Positions 8,440 to 16,805 are shown, counted from the stretch's first letter. The stretch is DNA of 39,737 nt from Rickettsiales bacterium (GCA_016778805.1 JADHOX010000008.1:1-39737), one strand, 5' to 3'. Program-made: numbers and translations. Notes: a model not told the origin generated them from the letters alone.

Positions 8440-9582
8440 ATGATAGAAACCGAGGTAATTATTGTTGGATCAGGCCTAACAGGACTTATTGCTGCAAGAT
8501 ATTTTGAAAAGACTAATATCAAATATGTGCTAATTGATAAAAATAACATTGCATCTGTTATTAAAAATGATTTGCGAACTACAGCTATAAATTACACGGT
8601 ATGCCAGAATTTTCAGTATTTGGGAATTTGGGATGAATTAAGTGAAAATGCTGGTCCAATTAAGAATATTATTATTAGAGATCAAAAATCTTCAGAAGTT
8701 TTGTTTAAAGAGGGAATGGTTAAATTTTCACCAATGGGCTATATATTACCAAATAGTAAAATTAAATCAGCTTTATTAAAAAAAATCTCTGATAAAAATT
8801 TATTATCAAAAACTGAAGTTCTCAATATATCATCAGATAATAATTTTATTTATGCTGAAACTAATCAAAAAACAAAAATTAAAGCTAAATTAGTTATTGC
8901 AGCAGATGGCAAATTTTCTAACCTTAAATCAAATTTTAACATTGAGGATTTTGAACATAATTATAAACAAACTTCATATATCTTTAATGTTACACATAGC
9001 AAAAACCATAATAATTTTGCTCTTGAACAATTTCTTAATGATGGTCCTCTAGCATTTCTTCCTTTGCATGAAAATGATAAATCATCTGTTGTTTTTACAA
9101 AATCTAAAAATGCCAATAACTCTAAAGATTTTATTGAGAAAGAGCTTAATGAAATAGCAGCTGATTATTATGGAGACATAAAAATTAATTCAGAAATAAA
9201 ATCATTTCCAATATTTTTAAAATTTACTAACAAATATTATCTTAACAGAATTGTTTTTGTTGGTGATGCATTACATAGCATACATCCAGTTGCTGGACAA
9301 GGATTTAATTTAACCGTTTCAGATATCGAAAAGCTAATTCATCTAATATTAAAATTCAAAAAAAATGGCATGGATTTTGGCTCTAAAATTATGTTAGCAA
9401 AATTTAAAAAGGATAGATTAGTAACCAATAACTCAATGGTTGCGACAACTCATTTTTTAGTTAAATTATTTTCCAATAGTAACAATTTTGTTAATCTAGC
9501 GAGAAATTCAGGATTAAAAATTTTTGATAGATCAAAAATGCTTAAAAAATCAGCAATCGCACATGCAATGGGTTTAAAATAA
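8440..9582 (+). CDS. FAD-dependent monooxygenase of the UbiH/UbiF/COQ6 family
   Basis: This 380-residue flavoprotein probably hydroxylates the aromatic ring of a ubiquinone precursor. It has an N-terminal FAD-binding Rossmann motif IIVGSGLTGLIAARYFE, a second NAD(P)H/FAD motif VIAADGKFSNLK in mid-protein, and the diagnostic UbiH-family GD motif FVGDALHSIHPVAGQGFNL near the C-terminus. Which ring position it acts on (C1, C5 or C6) cannot be told from sequence alone, so no symbol is given. I use the ATG at 8440; an upstream in-frame TTG at 8428 adds only four residues. It stands alone between the terminator at 8356-8388 and the convergent holA, whose stop is 2 bases away. Confidence 0.85.
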   Translation: MIETEVIIVGSGLTGLIAARYFEKTNIKYVLIDKNNIASVIKNDLRTTAINYTVCQNFQYLGIWDELSENAGPIKNIIIRDQKSSEVLFKEGMVKFSPMGYILPNSKIKSALLKKISDKNLLSKTEVLNISSDNNFIYAETNQKTKIKAKLVIAADGKFSNLKSNFNIEDFEHNYKQTSYIFNVTHSKNHNNFALEQFLNDGPLAFLPLHENDKSSVVFTKSKNANNSKDFIEKELNEIAADYYGDIKINSEIKSFPIFLKFTNKYYLNRIVFVGDALHSIHPVAGQGFNLTVSDIEKLIHLILKFKKNGMDFGSKIMLAKFKKDRLVTNNSMVATTHFLVKLFSNSNNFVNLARNSGLKIFDRSKMLKKSAIAHAMGLK

Positions 9583-9584
9583 TT

Positions 9585-10604
9585 TTAAACTCGTTTTAAA
9601 AACTTTGTTAAAAAATCAGCAAACAAAACAGAGCAAAATTCTGATGATGAATTTTTTTTAAGTAATAACTCATAATTCTGCATTTTAGCTAAAAAATCAA
9701 AAATTTTATCATTACTCCATTTGCCCATATGATTAATCATAATTGACTTTTGTTTAAAGAAAACTGGAGGCCTTAATTTTGCTACAGCATCAGAATTTGT
9801 CATATCTTGAGAACGATAACTTGCAGCTAAATGTAACTTGGTAAAATAATTAATTAAAACTCTACAAAGAGTAATATTATTTGCTCCAAATTTATTATAA
9901 TGTTCAATTTGATTTAACAAATTGTCAGTCTCAAGATTAGCAATTTTATTTGCAAAATCCTGAAAATTATTTTCTTTCGAACCTGAAATAATAGACTCAA
10001 CATCATCAAAAGTGACATTTTCCTTGCCTTTGCAATAAAACTTTAATTTCAATAACTCACTTCTTAGGACTTGACGATTTCCATAAAAGTTATTGGCTAT
10101 ATAACTAGCTAAATCATAAGAAATTGAAAACCCATCTTGTTTTAAATCATTTATAACAATATCCCTTAAAGATCTTTCATCATCATTATAACAGGGAAGA
10201 GAAACAATAGTTTTATCAGTTTCATATAACTTTCTGAGTTTACTTCGAGCAGATAAATCTCCACCGATAAGCAGTAAAAAACTATCAGATTGAACCAATC
10301 CTAAATAATCACTAATGTTTTGATGTAATTGATCTGAGGCATTATAAATTAATATTAATTTTCTTCCTGGAATTAATGAAAATGCATTAGCTTCATCAAT
10401 AACAATATGAAAATCATTTACTACTTGCTTCTGGTCAAATTCAATAAGATGAAGTTTATCGTAACTTTCTCCTAATATTTGTTTAATAATTAGATTTTTT
10501 CTTTCAAAAATCACCCCTTCATCTTGACCATATAGAATCGAAGATTTTAAATTTGTAAGGTCACTTTTAATAAAATTATCAATTAAATTATTGCCAATTT
10601 TCAT
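9585..10604 (-). CDS. holA: DNA polymerase III subunit delta
   Basis: Delta is the subunit of the clamp-loader complex that opens the DnaN sliding clamp. The 339 residues match the family in length and pattern: an N-terminal domain with SILYGQDEGVIFERKNLI, where a degenerate ATPase fold begins, the hydrophobic SFLLLIGGDLSARSKLRKLYE segment, the FYGNRQVLRSELLKL helix (typical delta xxGDxxxAxxELxKL), and a C-terminal helical domain. No Walker A motif is present, as expected for delta. The ATG at 10604 is the natural start. It lies 16 bases downstream of leuD on the same strand, so it is probably carried on the leuD message although the functions are unrelated. In many proteobacteria its neighbour is lptE, which is absent here. 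Confidence 0.88.
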   Translation of the reverse strand: MKIGNNLIDNFIKSDLTNLKSSILYGQDEGVIFERKNLIIKQILGESYDKLHLIEFDQKQVVNDFHIVIDEANAFSLIPGRKLILIYNASDQLHQNISDYLGLVQSDSFLLLIGGDLSARSKLRKLYETDKTIVSLPCYNDDERSLRDIVINDLKQDGFSISYDLASYIANNFYGNRQVLRSELLKLKFYCKGKENVTFDDVESIISGSKENNFQDFANKIANLETDNLLNQIEHYNKFGANNITLCRVLINYFTKLHLAASYRSQDMTNSDAVAKLRPPVFFKQKSIMINHMGKWSNDKIFDFLAKMQNYELLLKKNSSSEFCSVLFADFLTKFLKRV

Positions 10605-10620
10605 GATAAATATTTAGAAG

Positions 10621-11235
10621 TTAATTTTTAGTTTCGTATAACCATGGAGCTTCTTGTTTTTGCTTATTTTCGAATTCGGCTATTTTATCTTCATATTTCA
10701 AAGTTAACGAAATATCATCTAACCCCTCCAGCAAACAAGTTTTTCTAAAAGGCTCAATTTCAAAATTAACTAACTTTTCTCCATATTTAATTGTTTGATC
10801 AGATAAAGAAACATCAATATTATTAACTCCTGATTGAGCATAATTTGATATGTCAGCAACAGTTACTTTATCTAAACAAATTGGCAAAATAGCATTTTTA
10901 AAACAATTATTATAAAATATGTCAGCAAATGAAGGCGCGATTATAACACTTATACCAAAATCACTTATTGCCCATGGTGCATGCTCTCTAGAAGAACCGC
11001 AGCCGAAATTATTTCCAGAAACAAGAATTTGGGCATTTTTAAAGTCATCTTGATTTAAAATAAAATTATCAATTATATTGTTGTTTTTATCATAGCGCAT
11101 TTCAAAAAATAACTTATCACCAAGACCAGTTTTTTTGATTGTTTGCAAAAATTGTTTTGGAATAATCATATCAGTATCGATATTATCAATTGCTATTGCA
11201 GCAACGATTCCGTTAACGTTATCTAACTTTTTCAT
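10621..11235 (-). CDS. leuD: 3-isopropylmalate dehydratase small subunit
   Basis: LeuD pairs with LeuC (the Fe-S subunit) to isomerise 2-isopropylmalate to 3-isopropylmalate in leucine synthesis. The 204-residue protein has the DTDMIIPKQFL segment (20-30) and the swivel-domain signature GNNFGCGSSREHAPWAI (74-90), both conserved in the family. The length is normal for a proteobacterial LeuD. Neither leuC nor leuB is next to it, so the pathway is split across the genome. A good minus-strand promoter lies at 11304-11276 within the 89-base region shared with ahpC. holA follows after 16 bases. Confidence 0.93.
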   Translation of the reverse strand: MKKLDNVNGIVAAIAIDNIDTDMIIPKQFLQTIKKTGLGDKLFFEMRYDKNNNIIDNFILNQDDFKNAQILVSGNNFGCGSSREHAPWAISDFGISVIIAPSFADIFYNNCFKNAILPICLDKVTVADISNYAQSGVNNIDVSLSDQTIKYGEKLVNFEIEPFRKTCLLEGLDDISLTLKYEDKIAEFENKQKQEAPWLYETKN

Positions 11236-11238
11236 ATC

Positions 11239-11267
11239 TTGACCTTTACTTTAAAACTGGTTATAAA
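11239..11267 (+). promoter_or_regulatory. Predicted ahpC promoter
   Basis: TTGACC (11239-11244) is followed after exactly 17 bases by TATAAA (11262-11267). Both boxes are 5/6 matches to the sigma70 consensus. The predicted start near 11274 gives a leader of about 50 bases before the ahpC ATG. It interlocks with the leuD promoter on the other strand. I see no OxyR-type site, but such sites are hard to see by eye. Confidence 0.62.
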
Positions 11268-11275
11268 CACTATGC

Positions 11276-11304
11276 TTTATAATCGTTTGATTATATTTTA
11301 TCAA
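11276..11304 (-). promoter_or_regulatory. Predicted leuD(-holA) promoter
   Basis: On the minus strand TTGATA (11304-11299) is followed after exactly 17 bases by TATAAA (11281-11276), both 5/6 matches. The start near 11269 gives a leader of about 33 bases. A polymerase bound here would cover the ahpC start point and part of its promoter, so use of the two is likely to be mutually exclusive. Confidence 0.6.
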
Positions 11305-11324
11305 CTTCTTAATTATTATTAAAT

Positions 11325-11879
11325 ATGCTTACAATTGGTAATAAAATACCAGCTTTTGCAGGAACTGCAGTTACTGGTACTAAAATTAGTGATGGTTTCA
11401 CACAGATCAATCAAAACTCATATGAAGGGAAATGGAAAGTTTTATTCTTCTACCCTAAAGATTTTACATTTATTTGCCCAACTGAAATTATTGCTTTTGA
11501 TGAATTAAATGAAGAATTCGCTGATAGAGATACTCAATTAATTGGTATAAGCACTGATTCTGAATTTGTTCATTTAGCATGGAAAAACTCAAACCCTGAT
11601 CTTGAAAAATTATCATACCCTTTATATTCAGATATCAAAAAAGATCTTGCATCAGGTCTTGGCGTTTTAAATGAAGAAGAGGGCGTAGCATACAGAGCTA
11701 CTTTTATAGTTGACCCTAATAACGTTATTCAACATGCTTCAATTAATGGCTTAAGCGTTGGAAGGAACCCTAACGAAATCCTAAGAATCCTAGATGCGGC
11801 TCAATCTGGTGAGCTTTGCCCTTGTAATTGGAATAAAGGCGAAGAAACTATCGACTTAGATAAAATTGACGCAGCTTAA
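11325..11879 (+). CDS. ahpC: 2-Cys peroxiredoxin, AhpC/Prx1 type
   Basis: This enzyme reduces hydrogen peroxide and organic hydroperoxides in the cytoplasm. The 184 residues carry the peroxidatic cysteine C51 in FFYPKDFTFICPTEI and the resolving cysteine C165 in GELCPCNWNKGEETI. The extra C167 makes a CPC pair like the three-cysteine AhpC of mycobacteria (ELCACNW), which is reduced through AhpD rather than AhpF. Neither ahpF nor ahpD is in the window, so the electron donor is unknown. It has its own promoter (11239-11267) and its own terminator (11891-11923), so it is probably expressed alone and strongly. Codon use looks slightly richer in C/G-ending codons than its neighbours, as expected for a highly expressed gene (impression only). 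Confidence 0.93.
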   Translation: MLTIGNKIPAFAGTAVTGTKISDGFTQINQNSYEGKWKVLFFYPKDFTFICPTEIIAFDELNEEFADRDTQLIGISTDSEFVHLAWKNSNPDLEKLSYPLYSDIKKDLASGLGVLNEEEGVAYRATFIVDPNNVIQHASINGLSVGRNPNEILRILDAAQSGELCPCNWNKGEETIDLDKIDAA

Positions 11880-11890
11880 TTTATTTTGTT

Positions 11891-11923
11891 AATGGCCAAG
11901 CATAAAGCCTGGCCATTTTTTTT
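11891..11923 (+). terminator. Intrinsic terminator of ahpC
   Basis: AATGGCCA (11891-11898) pairs perfectly with TGGCCATT (11910-11917) around a loop of about 11 bases, and a run of eight T follows (11916-11923). This strong terminator ends just 3 bases before the rsmD ATG. Confidence 0.9.
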
Positions 11924-11926
11924 ATT

Positions 11927-12493
11927 ATGAGAATAATATCTGGAGAATTTAAAGGCCGAAAATTAGAAACCTTTAAAGATAATCAAATTAGACCAACTAC
12001 CAACAAAATTCGTGAAAAACTTTTCAATATATTAGAACATAATTCTGATGTAATGTTTTACGAATCATTATCTGATATAGAATGTATGGTTGATATATGT
12101 TGTGGTATGGGAAGCATTTCTTTTGAAGCAGTTTCAAGAGGAGTAAAAAAGGCGATTCTAATTGATAAAAATCGTTATTTAGAAGAACTAATTAATTACA
12201 ATGCTGAGAAATTTAATATTACTGATAGAGTTAAATTTTCCAACTATAATGCCTTAAATCTTCCACTGGCCAATCAAGAATCATCTCTTGTTTTTATTGA
12301 CCCTCCATATAACAAAAATATCTCAAGTAAGATCTTAATCGAACTCAGAAAAAAGAATTGGCTTAAAAACAATGCATTGATAATTATTGAGTTAGCAAAA
12401 AAAACCGATTTTCAGCCACCAAAAAATTTCACTGAAATAAGCAGAAGAGAAGATGGTATTACAAAATTAATTTTTTTGAAATACCAGTATTAA
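11927..12493 (+). CDS. rsmD: 16S rRNA (guanine(966)-N(2))-methyltransferase
   Basis: RsmD methylates G966 of 16S rRNA using S-adenosylmethionine during 30S assembly. The 188-residue protein opens with [12 protein letters not shown] and [15 protein letters not shown], both typical of RsmD. It has the SAM-binding loop [17 protein letters not shown] and the amino-methyltransferase motif [10 protein letters not shown]. The length is normal. The ATG at 11927 lies only 3 bases after the T-run of the ahpC terminator, so there is no room for a Shine-Dalgarno site; translation must use ahpC read-through, or an internal or leaderless start. The stop overlaps the convergent folE by 4 bases. Confidence 0.93.
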   Translation: MRIISGEFKGRKLETFKDNQIRPTTNKIREKLFNILEHNSDVMFYESLSDIECMVDICCGMGSISFEAVSRGVKKAILIDKNRYLEELINYNAEKFNITDRVKFSNYNALNLPLANQESSLVFIDPPYNKNISSKILIELRKKNWLKNNALIIIELAKKTDFQPPKNFTEISRREDGITKLIFLKYQY

Positions 12494-13080
12494 CTTTCAA
12501 TATTTATCAAGTTATACAATCTATTTTGATAAGAAATATCATCTTGAAAAACCCCTGTAAACTGAGATGTTACAGTTGAAGTACCAGCCTTTCTAATACC
12601 TCTAGTTGTCATGCATTGATGCTTTGCATCGATTATAACAGCAATACCTTTTGGATTTAAAACTTTTTGTAAAGTATCAACAATTTGGGCTGTCATAGTT
12701 TCTTGAGTTTGCAACCTTTTTGCATAGATATCTAACAAACGCGCAATTTTTGAAATACCAACAACTTTTTCATTTGGCAAATATGCTATATGAGCTTTAC
12801 CAATAATTGGAACCATATGATGTTCACAATGAGATTCAAGACGCATATTTTTTAATAACACAATATCATTATAACCATGAATTTCTTCAAAAGTAGTTGA
12901 TAAAACCTCTTCAGGGCTTTCATTATAACCAGCAAAGAACTCTTCATAAGCTTTAACAACTCTTTTCGGAGTTGAAATTAGTCCTTCTCGACTATAATCA
13001 TCACCGGCCCATCTTATCAGGGTTTTAACGGCTTCTTCAGCTTCAGCTCTACTAGGTCTATTTGACTTAATATCAGTCAT
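12490..13080 (-). CDS. folE: GTP cyclohydrolase I (FolE type)
   Basis: This enzyme converts GTP to 7,8-dihydroneopterin triphosphate, the entry to folate synthesis and also to queuosine/7-deazaguanine precursors. The 196-residue protein has the zinc ligands C85 and H88 in [10 protein letters not shown] and C156 in [11 protein letters not shown], plus the GTP-contacting segment [21 protein letters not shown]. It is the zinc-dependent FolE1 form, of typical length. It is divergent from metE (folate cofactor user) across 117 bases and convergent with rsmD, overlapping its stop by 4 bases. I see no convincing promoter on the minus strand. Confidence 0.96.
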   Translation of the reverse strand: MTDIKSNRPSRAEAEEAVKTLIRWAGDDYSREGLISTPKRVVKAYEEFFAGYNESPEEVLSTTFEEIHGYNDIVLLKNMRLESHCEHHMVPIIGKAHIAYLPNEKVVGISKIARLLDIYAKRLQTQETMTAQIVDTLQKVLNPKGIAVIIDAKHQCMTTRGIRKAGTSTVTSQFTGVFQDDISYQNRLYNLINIES

Positions 13081-13102
13081 AATGAAAAAAATTTTAAAAT
13101 TA

Positions 13103-13131
13103 TTGATTTATTGATTGCTGATATGTATGTT
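13103..13131 (+). promoter_or_regulatory. Candidate metE promoter
   Basis: TTGATT (13103-13108) is followed after 17 bases by TATGTT (13126-13131), 4/6 matches at each box. The predicted start is near 13138, just ahead of the hairpin at 13141-13168, and gives a leader of about 60 bases. Confidence 0.35.
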
Positions 13132-13140
13132 ATCGCATCT

Positions 13141-13171
13141 AATTTGCTAAACATTATAGTAGCGAATTTTT
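13141..13171 (+). promoter_or_regulatory. Hairpin with T-run in the metE leader (possible attenuator)
   Basis: AATTTGCT (13141-13148) pairs with AGCGAATT (13161-13168) over eight base pairs with one G-U, around a 12-base loop. It is followed by a run of five T overlapping the stem end. It lies 27 bases before the metE ATG. It could act as a weak terminator or as a small regulatory fold, but it does not match a SAM or other riboswitch that I recognise. Confidence 0.35.
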
Positions 13172-13197
13172 ACGCGTCAATTAATTATAGGTTATAA

Positions 13198-15486
13198 ATG
13201 GTTAAATTAACAACTTTAGGTTACCCGAGAATTGGTTCTAATAGAGAATTAAAAAAAGCTGTTGAAAGTTATTGGAAAGGCAACATTTCAGAAGCTGAGC
13301 TAAAAAACAATGCTAATGAAATTAAATTAATTAATATTAAAACTCATTCTGACTATGGAGTTGATTTAATTCCAAATGATTTTTCTTATTATGATCATAT
13401 ATTAGATGCTTCTTGTACCTTTGGAAATGTTCCAACAAGATACAAACATCAAGGTGGTGATGTTAGTTTAGATTTGTATTTCCAAATGGCGCGTGGAAAA
13501 CAAGATGGAAACACTGATGTTGTTGCAATGGAAATGACTAAATGGTTTGATACAAACTATCATTATATTGTTCCCGAATTCAAAAAAACTACTGAATTTT
13601 CAATTTCCTATCATAAAATTTTTGAAGATTATGAATTTGCCAAATCTAATGGATTTGAAACTAAACCTGTTATCGTCGGACCTGTAAGTTATTTATATCT
13701 TGGAAAAGAAAAAGATGATTCGAATAAATTCGACCTAATTAACAATCTTGTTAGTTGTTATGAAGAGATTTTAAAAAGACTTGATGAGTTAGGCTGTAAA
13801 GATATTCAAATAGATGAACCTATTTTATCACTTGATTTGGATGATGACGTTAAAGCATTATTTGCTCCAGCTTATGAAAAACTTAATTCTGCTAAAGGAA
13901 ACATAAAAATTCATCTTACTAGTTATTTTGAAAGTTATGGAGAAAACTTTGAAATTGTTAATAATCTTGCTGTTGATTCGGTTCATTTTGACATAGTTAG
14001 AAGTGAAGCAAATATCGAGTTTGCTAAAAAATTAAACAGCGATAAAAAAGTCAGCTTAGGTATTGTAAACGGAAGAAACATATGGAAAGCAAATTATGAA
14101 GATGCTATTTCAAAAATAAATGATGTTGCTTCTATTGTTGGTGAAGAAAGATTAATTTTATCTTCTTCATGCTCACTACTTCACTCTCCAGTTGATTTAG
14201 ATTCAGAAACTAAATTAGATCCTGAAATTAAAGATTGGATGGCTTTTGCTAAACAAAAAATTGCTGAATTATCAGATTTAAAAGCTATTTATACTAATGC
14301 TGATAATTCTAAAAATATTTTAGAACAAAACCAAAAATCTGCTGCAAAAAGAAAAACTTCTACAAAAATTCACAACCAAGAAGTAAAAACAAGAATGAAT
14401 AATCTTGATGAATCTATGTTTAATAGACATGATGATTTTTCAATTAGGATAAAAGAGCAAAATTCTGAACTTGGACTTCCTGCTTTCCCTACAACAACAA
14501 TTGGTTCTTTTCCTCAAACTAAAGAATTAAGACAGGTTAGAGCTAAGTTTAAAAAAGGCGAAATTAATCAATCCGAATATGATAATTTTATTGAGTCTGA
14601 AATACAACATGCAGTAAAATTCCAAGAAGAAATCGACATTGATGTTTTAGTTCATGGTGAAGCTGAACGTAATGACATGGTAGAGTATTTTGGTGAGCAA
14701 TTATCAGGTTTCACATTCACAAGCTTTGGCTGGGTTCAAAGCTATGGCTCTCGATGCGTAAAGCCTCCAGTAATATTTGGAGATGTATCAAGAAAGACGG
14801 CTATGACTGTTGATTGGACGAAATACGCTCAAAGCTTAACTGACAAAAGAATGAAAGGTATGCTTACAGGGCCAATTACAATTCTTCAATGGTCTTTCGT
14901 AAGAGATGACCAACCTCGAAGTGAAACTTGTTACCAAATTGGATTAGCAATTAGAGATGAAGTATCTGACCTTGAAAATGCTGGTATCAAAATCATTCAA
15001 ATTGACGAACCAGCTATAAGAGAAGGCTTACCACTGCGTAAATCTGATTGGGCCGAATATTTAAATTGGGCAGTTAATTCATTTAAATTATCTGCGTGTT
15101 CTGCTGCTAACTCGACTCAAATTCACACTCATATGTGTTATTCTGAATTTAATGACATTATGGACTCTATTGCAGCTTTAGATGCAGATGTAATTTCAAT
15201 AGAAACATCTAGGTCTGACATGGAACTTCTTGACGCTTTTACAGATTTCAACTATCCTAATGATATAGGACCAGGTGTTTATGATATTCATTCACCGAGA
15301 GTACCTAAAGTTGAAGAGATGGAAAACTTGCTTCGAAAAGCTTTAAAAGTTATTGAACCTCAAAGATTATGGGTTAACCCGGATTGCGGTTTAAAAACTA
15401 GAGGTTGGGATGAAGTAAAATCCGCTCTCATGAAAATGGTAACAGCTGCAAAAAACCTAAGAGATGATCTTAGAGACGCAGCATAA
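13198..15486 (+). CDS. metE: Cobalamin-independent methionine synthase
   Basis: MetE transfers a methyl group from 5-methyltetrahydropteroyl-triglutamate to homocysteine to make methionine without vitamin B12. The 762 residues cover both barrels: an N-terminal (beta/alpha)8 half starting TLGYPRIGSNRELK, and the catalytic C-terminal half starting FPTTTIGSFPQTKELR (about 430 onwards). All four zinc ligands are present: H645 and C647 in IHTHMCYSEF, E669 in ISIETSRS, and C730 in NPDCGLKTRGW. It is therefore complete and should be active. The ATG at 13198 is the family start, with a weak AGG about 9 bases upstream. Its presence suggests the organism can make methionine without B12. A 67-codon ORF follows after 8 bases. 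Confidence 0.97.
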   Translation: MVKLTTLGYPRIGSNRELKKAVESYWKGNISEAELKNNANEIKLINIKTHSDYGVDLIPNDFSYYDHILDASCTFGNVPTRYKHQGGDVSLDLYFQMARGKQDGNTDVVAMEMTKWFDTNYHYIVPEFKKTTEFSISYHKIFEDYEFAKSNGFETKPVIVGPVSYLYLGKEKDDSNKFDLINNLVSCYEEILKRLDELGCKDIQIDEPILSLDLDDDVKALFAPAYEKLNSAKGNIKIHLTSYFESYGENFEIVNNLAVDSVHFDIVRSEANIEFAKKLNSDKKVSLGIVNGRNIWKANYEDAISKINDVASIVGEERLILSSSCSLLHSPVDLDSETKLDPEIKDWMAFAKQKIAELSDLKAIYTNADNSKNILEQNQKSAAKRKTSTKIHNQEVKTRMNNLDESMFNRHDDFSIRIKEQNSELGLPAFPTTTIGSFPQTKELRQVRAKFKKGEINQSEYDNFIESEIQHAVKFQEEIDIDVLVHGEAERNDMVEYFGEQLSGFTFTSFGWVQSYGSRCVKPPVIFGDVSRKTAMTVDWTKYAQSLTDKRMKGMLTGPITILQWSFVRDDQPRSETCYQIGLAIRDEVSDLENAGIKIIQIDEPAIREGLPLRKSDWAEYLNWAVNSFKLSACSAANSTQIHTHMCYSEFNDIMDSIAALDADVISIETSRSDMELLDAFTDFNYPNDIGPGVYDIHSPRVPKVEEMENLLRKALKVIEPQRLWVNPDCGLKTRGWDEVKSALMKMVTAAKNLRDDLRDAA

Positions 15487-15494
15487 TTTATTTT

Positions 15495-15698
15495 ATGAGC
15501 GAAAAACATAAAAATAATGTAACAAAGATAAGCGATCTTCCTGAAACCGAGCTAAAACAAGCTCGGCATCAAGGAACAGTATTAGCTGAAAGTGGTGTAA
15601 CTAAAATTACTTCAGTTGGCTCTTCATATTCAGAACAAAAATCTTTAACTCAAGAAGTAGGTCAAGAAAAAATTACAAAAAGCATAGAAAGATTGTAA
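15495..15698 (+). CDS. Small uncharacterised protein (67 aa) downstream of metE
   Basis: I do not recognise this protein. It is hydrophilic and rich in Lys, Ser, Thr, Glu and Gln, with no cysteine, no membrane segment and no signal peptide. The first half (ISDLPETELKQARHQGTVLAE) looks helical, and the second half is Ser/Thr-rich with repeated TKITS and EKITKS segments. It starts 8 bases after the metE stop and ends 3 bases before the convergent ychF stop, so it exactly fills the gap between two real genes. In a genome this compact that argues for a real gene, probably co-transcribed with metE. No Shine-Dalgarno site is seen. It could also be a chance ORF. Confidence 0.55.
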   Translation: MSEKHKNNVTKISDLPETELKQARHQGTVLAESGVTKITSVGSSYSEQKSLTQEVGQEKITKSIERL

Positions 15699-15701
15699 TA
15701 A

Positions 15702-16805
15702 TCATACATTAAATTTAAAGTGAAATACATCACCATCTATCGCTACATAATCTCGTCCTTCTTGACGAATTTTTCCAGCTTCTCTAGCAGATCTTTCACT
15801 TCCCAAATCTAATAAATCTTGAAAATATATAGTATCTGCAGAAATGAATCCTCTTTCAAAATCTGTATGAATAACTCCTGCAGATTGTTTGGCTGTATAA
15901 CCTTTTTTTATTGTCCAAGCTCTTGTTTCTTTCTCACCAACAGTAAAATAAGTAATTAGACCTAAAAGGTCATAACTAGCTTTAATAATTTTTGCTAATC
16001 CAGATTCTTGTAGACCAAGAGTTTCTAGGAACTCTTGTTTCTCTTCAATAGTTTCTAAAAGCGCAATCTCTTCTTCAATTTTAGCAGAAATTAATACAAT
16101 CTCAGCATCATTTTCTTGCGCATATTTTTTAACTTTATCTGATTCACTATTACCTTGTTCAATTTCATCTTCAGCAACATTACATACATATAATGTCTTT
16201 TTACTAGTTAAAAACTGTGCTGATTTGAGAGACTTCTCTTCATCCTCATTAAGACCAGTAATCATCCTAACAGGTTTACCTTCAGATAATAATTCATGGA
16301 TTTTTTTAAATAACCCCATATCAATTTGAGCATCTTTATCATTAGCGCGTAATTTTTTCTCAAGATTTTGCATTCTTTTTTGAACTGACTCTAAATCAGC
16401 TAACATTAATTCCATTTCAATAACTTCAAGATCACGCATACTATCAATATTACCTGATACATGAGTAACATCAGAATCTTCAAAACATCTAATTACATGA
16501 ATTATGCAATCTGTTGATTGGATATTACCTAAAAACTTGTTACCCAAGCCTTCTCCCTTGGAAGCTCCTTTCACAAGACCCGCAATATCAACAAACTCAA
16601 GAAAGGTAGGAACTTTATTCTTAGTCTTAGCCATTATTGCAAGTTGATCAAGCCTTGAATCTGGAACGGAAACTCTTCCAACATTTGGTTCAATTGTACA
16701 AAAAGGAAAATTTGCTGCTTCTGCTTTTTGAGTAGCAGTTAGAGCATTAAACAAAGTTGACTTTCCGACATTTGGAAGACCGACAATACCAGCAGTAAGA
16801 GACAT
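15702..16805 (-). CDS. ychF: Ribosome-binding ATPase YchF (Obg family)
   Basis: YchF/OLA1 is a conserved P-loop NTPase that binds ribosomes and prefers ATP, linked to stress and oxidative responses. The 367-residue protein has the P-loop GLPNVGKSTLFNALT near the N-terminus, the DIAGLVKGASKGEGLGNKFL switch region, the altered G4 motif NVAEDE (where GTPases have NKxD) that explains ATP preference, a coiled-coil insertion, and the C-terminal TGS domain (ITYFTVGEKETRAWTIKKG onward). It is complete. It is convergent with the small ORF after metE and divergent from the fatty-acid operon. An ATGACA on the minus strand (16839-16834) with TATTTA 16 bases on would start transcription almost at the ATG, so a leaderless message is possible but not proven. 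Confidence 0.96.
   Translation of the reverse strand: MSLTAGIVGLPNVGKSTLFNALTATQKAEAANFPFCTIEPNVGRVSVPDSRLDQLAIMAKTKNKVPTFLEFVDIAGLVKGASKGEGLGNKFLGNIQSTDCIIHVIRCFEDSDVTHVSGNIDSMRDLEVIEMELMLADLESVQKRMQNLEKKLRANDKDAQIDMGLFKKIHELLSEGKPVRMITGLNEDEEKSLKSAQFLTSKKTLYVCNVAEDEIEQGNSESDKVKKYAQENDAEIVLISAKIEEEIALLETIEEKQEFLETLGLQESGLAKIIKASYDLLGLITYFTVGEKETRAWTIKKGYTAKQSAGVIHTDFERGFISADTIYFQDLLDLGSERSAREAGKIRQEGRDYVAIDGDVFHFKFNV

Noticed and set aside
13081-13197. SAM-II or SAM-V riboswitch upstream of metE
   Set aside because: A GCTAAA resembling part of the SAM-II core is present, but the flanking pseudoknot stems and other conserved bases are not.
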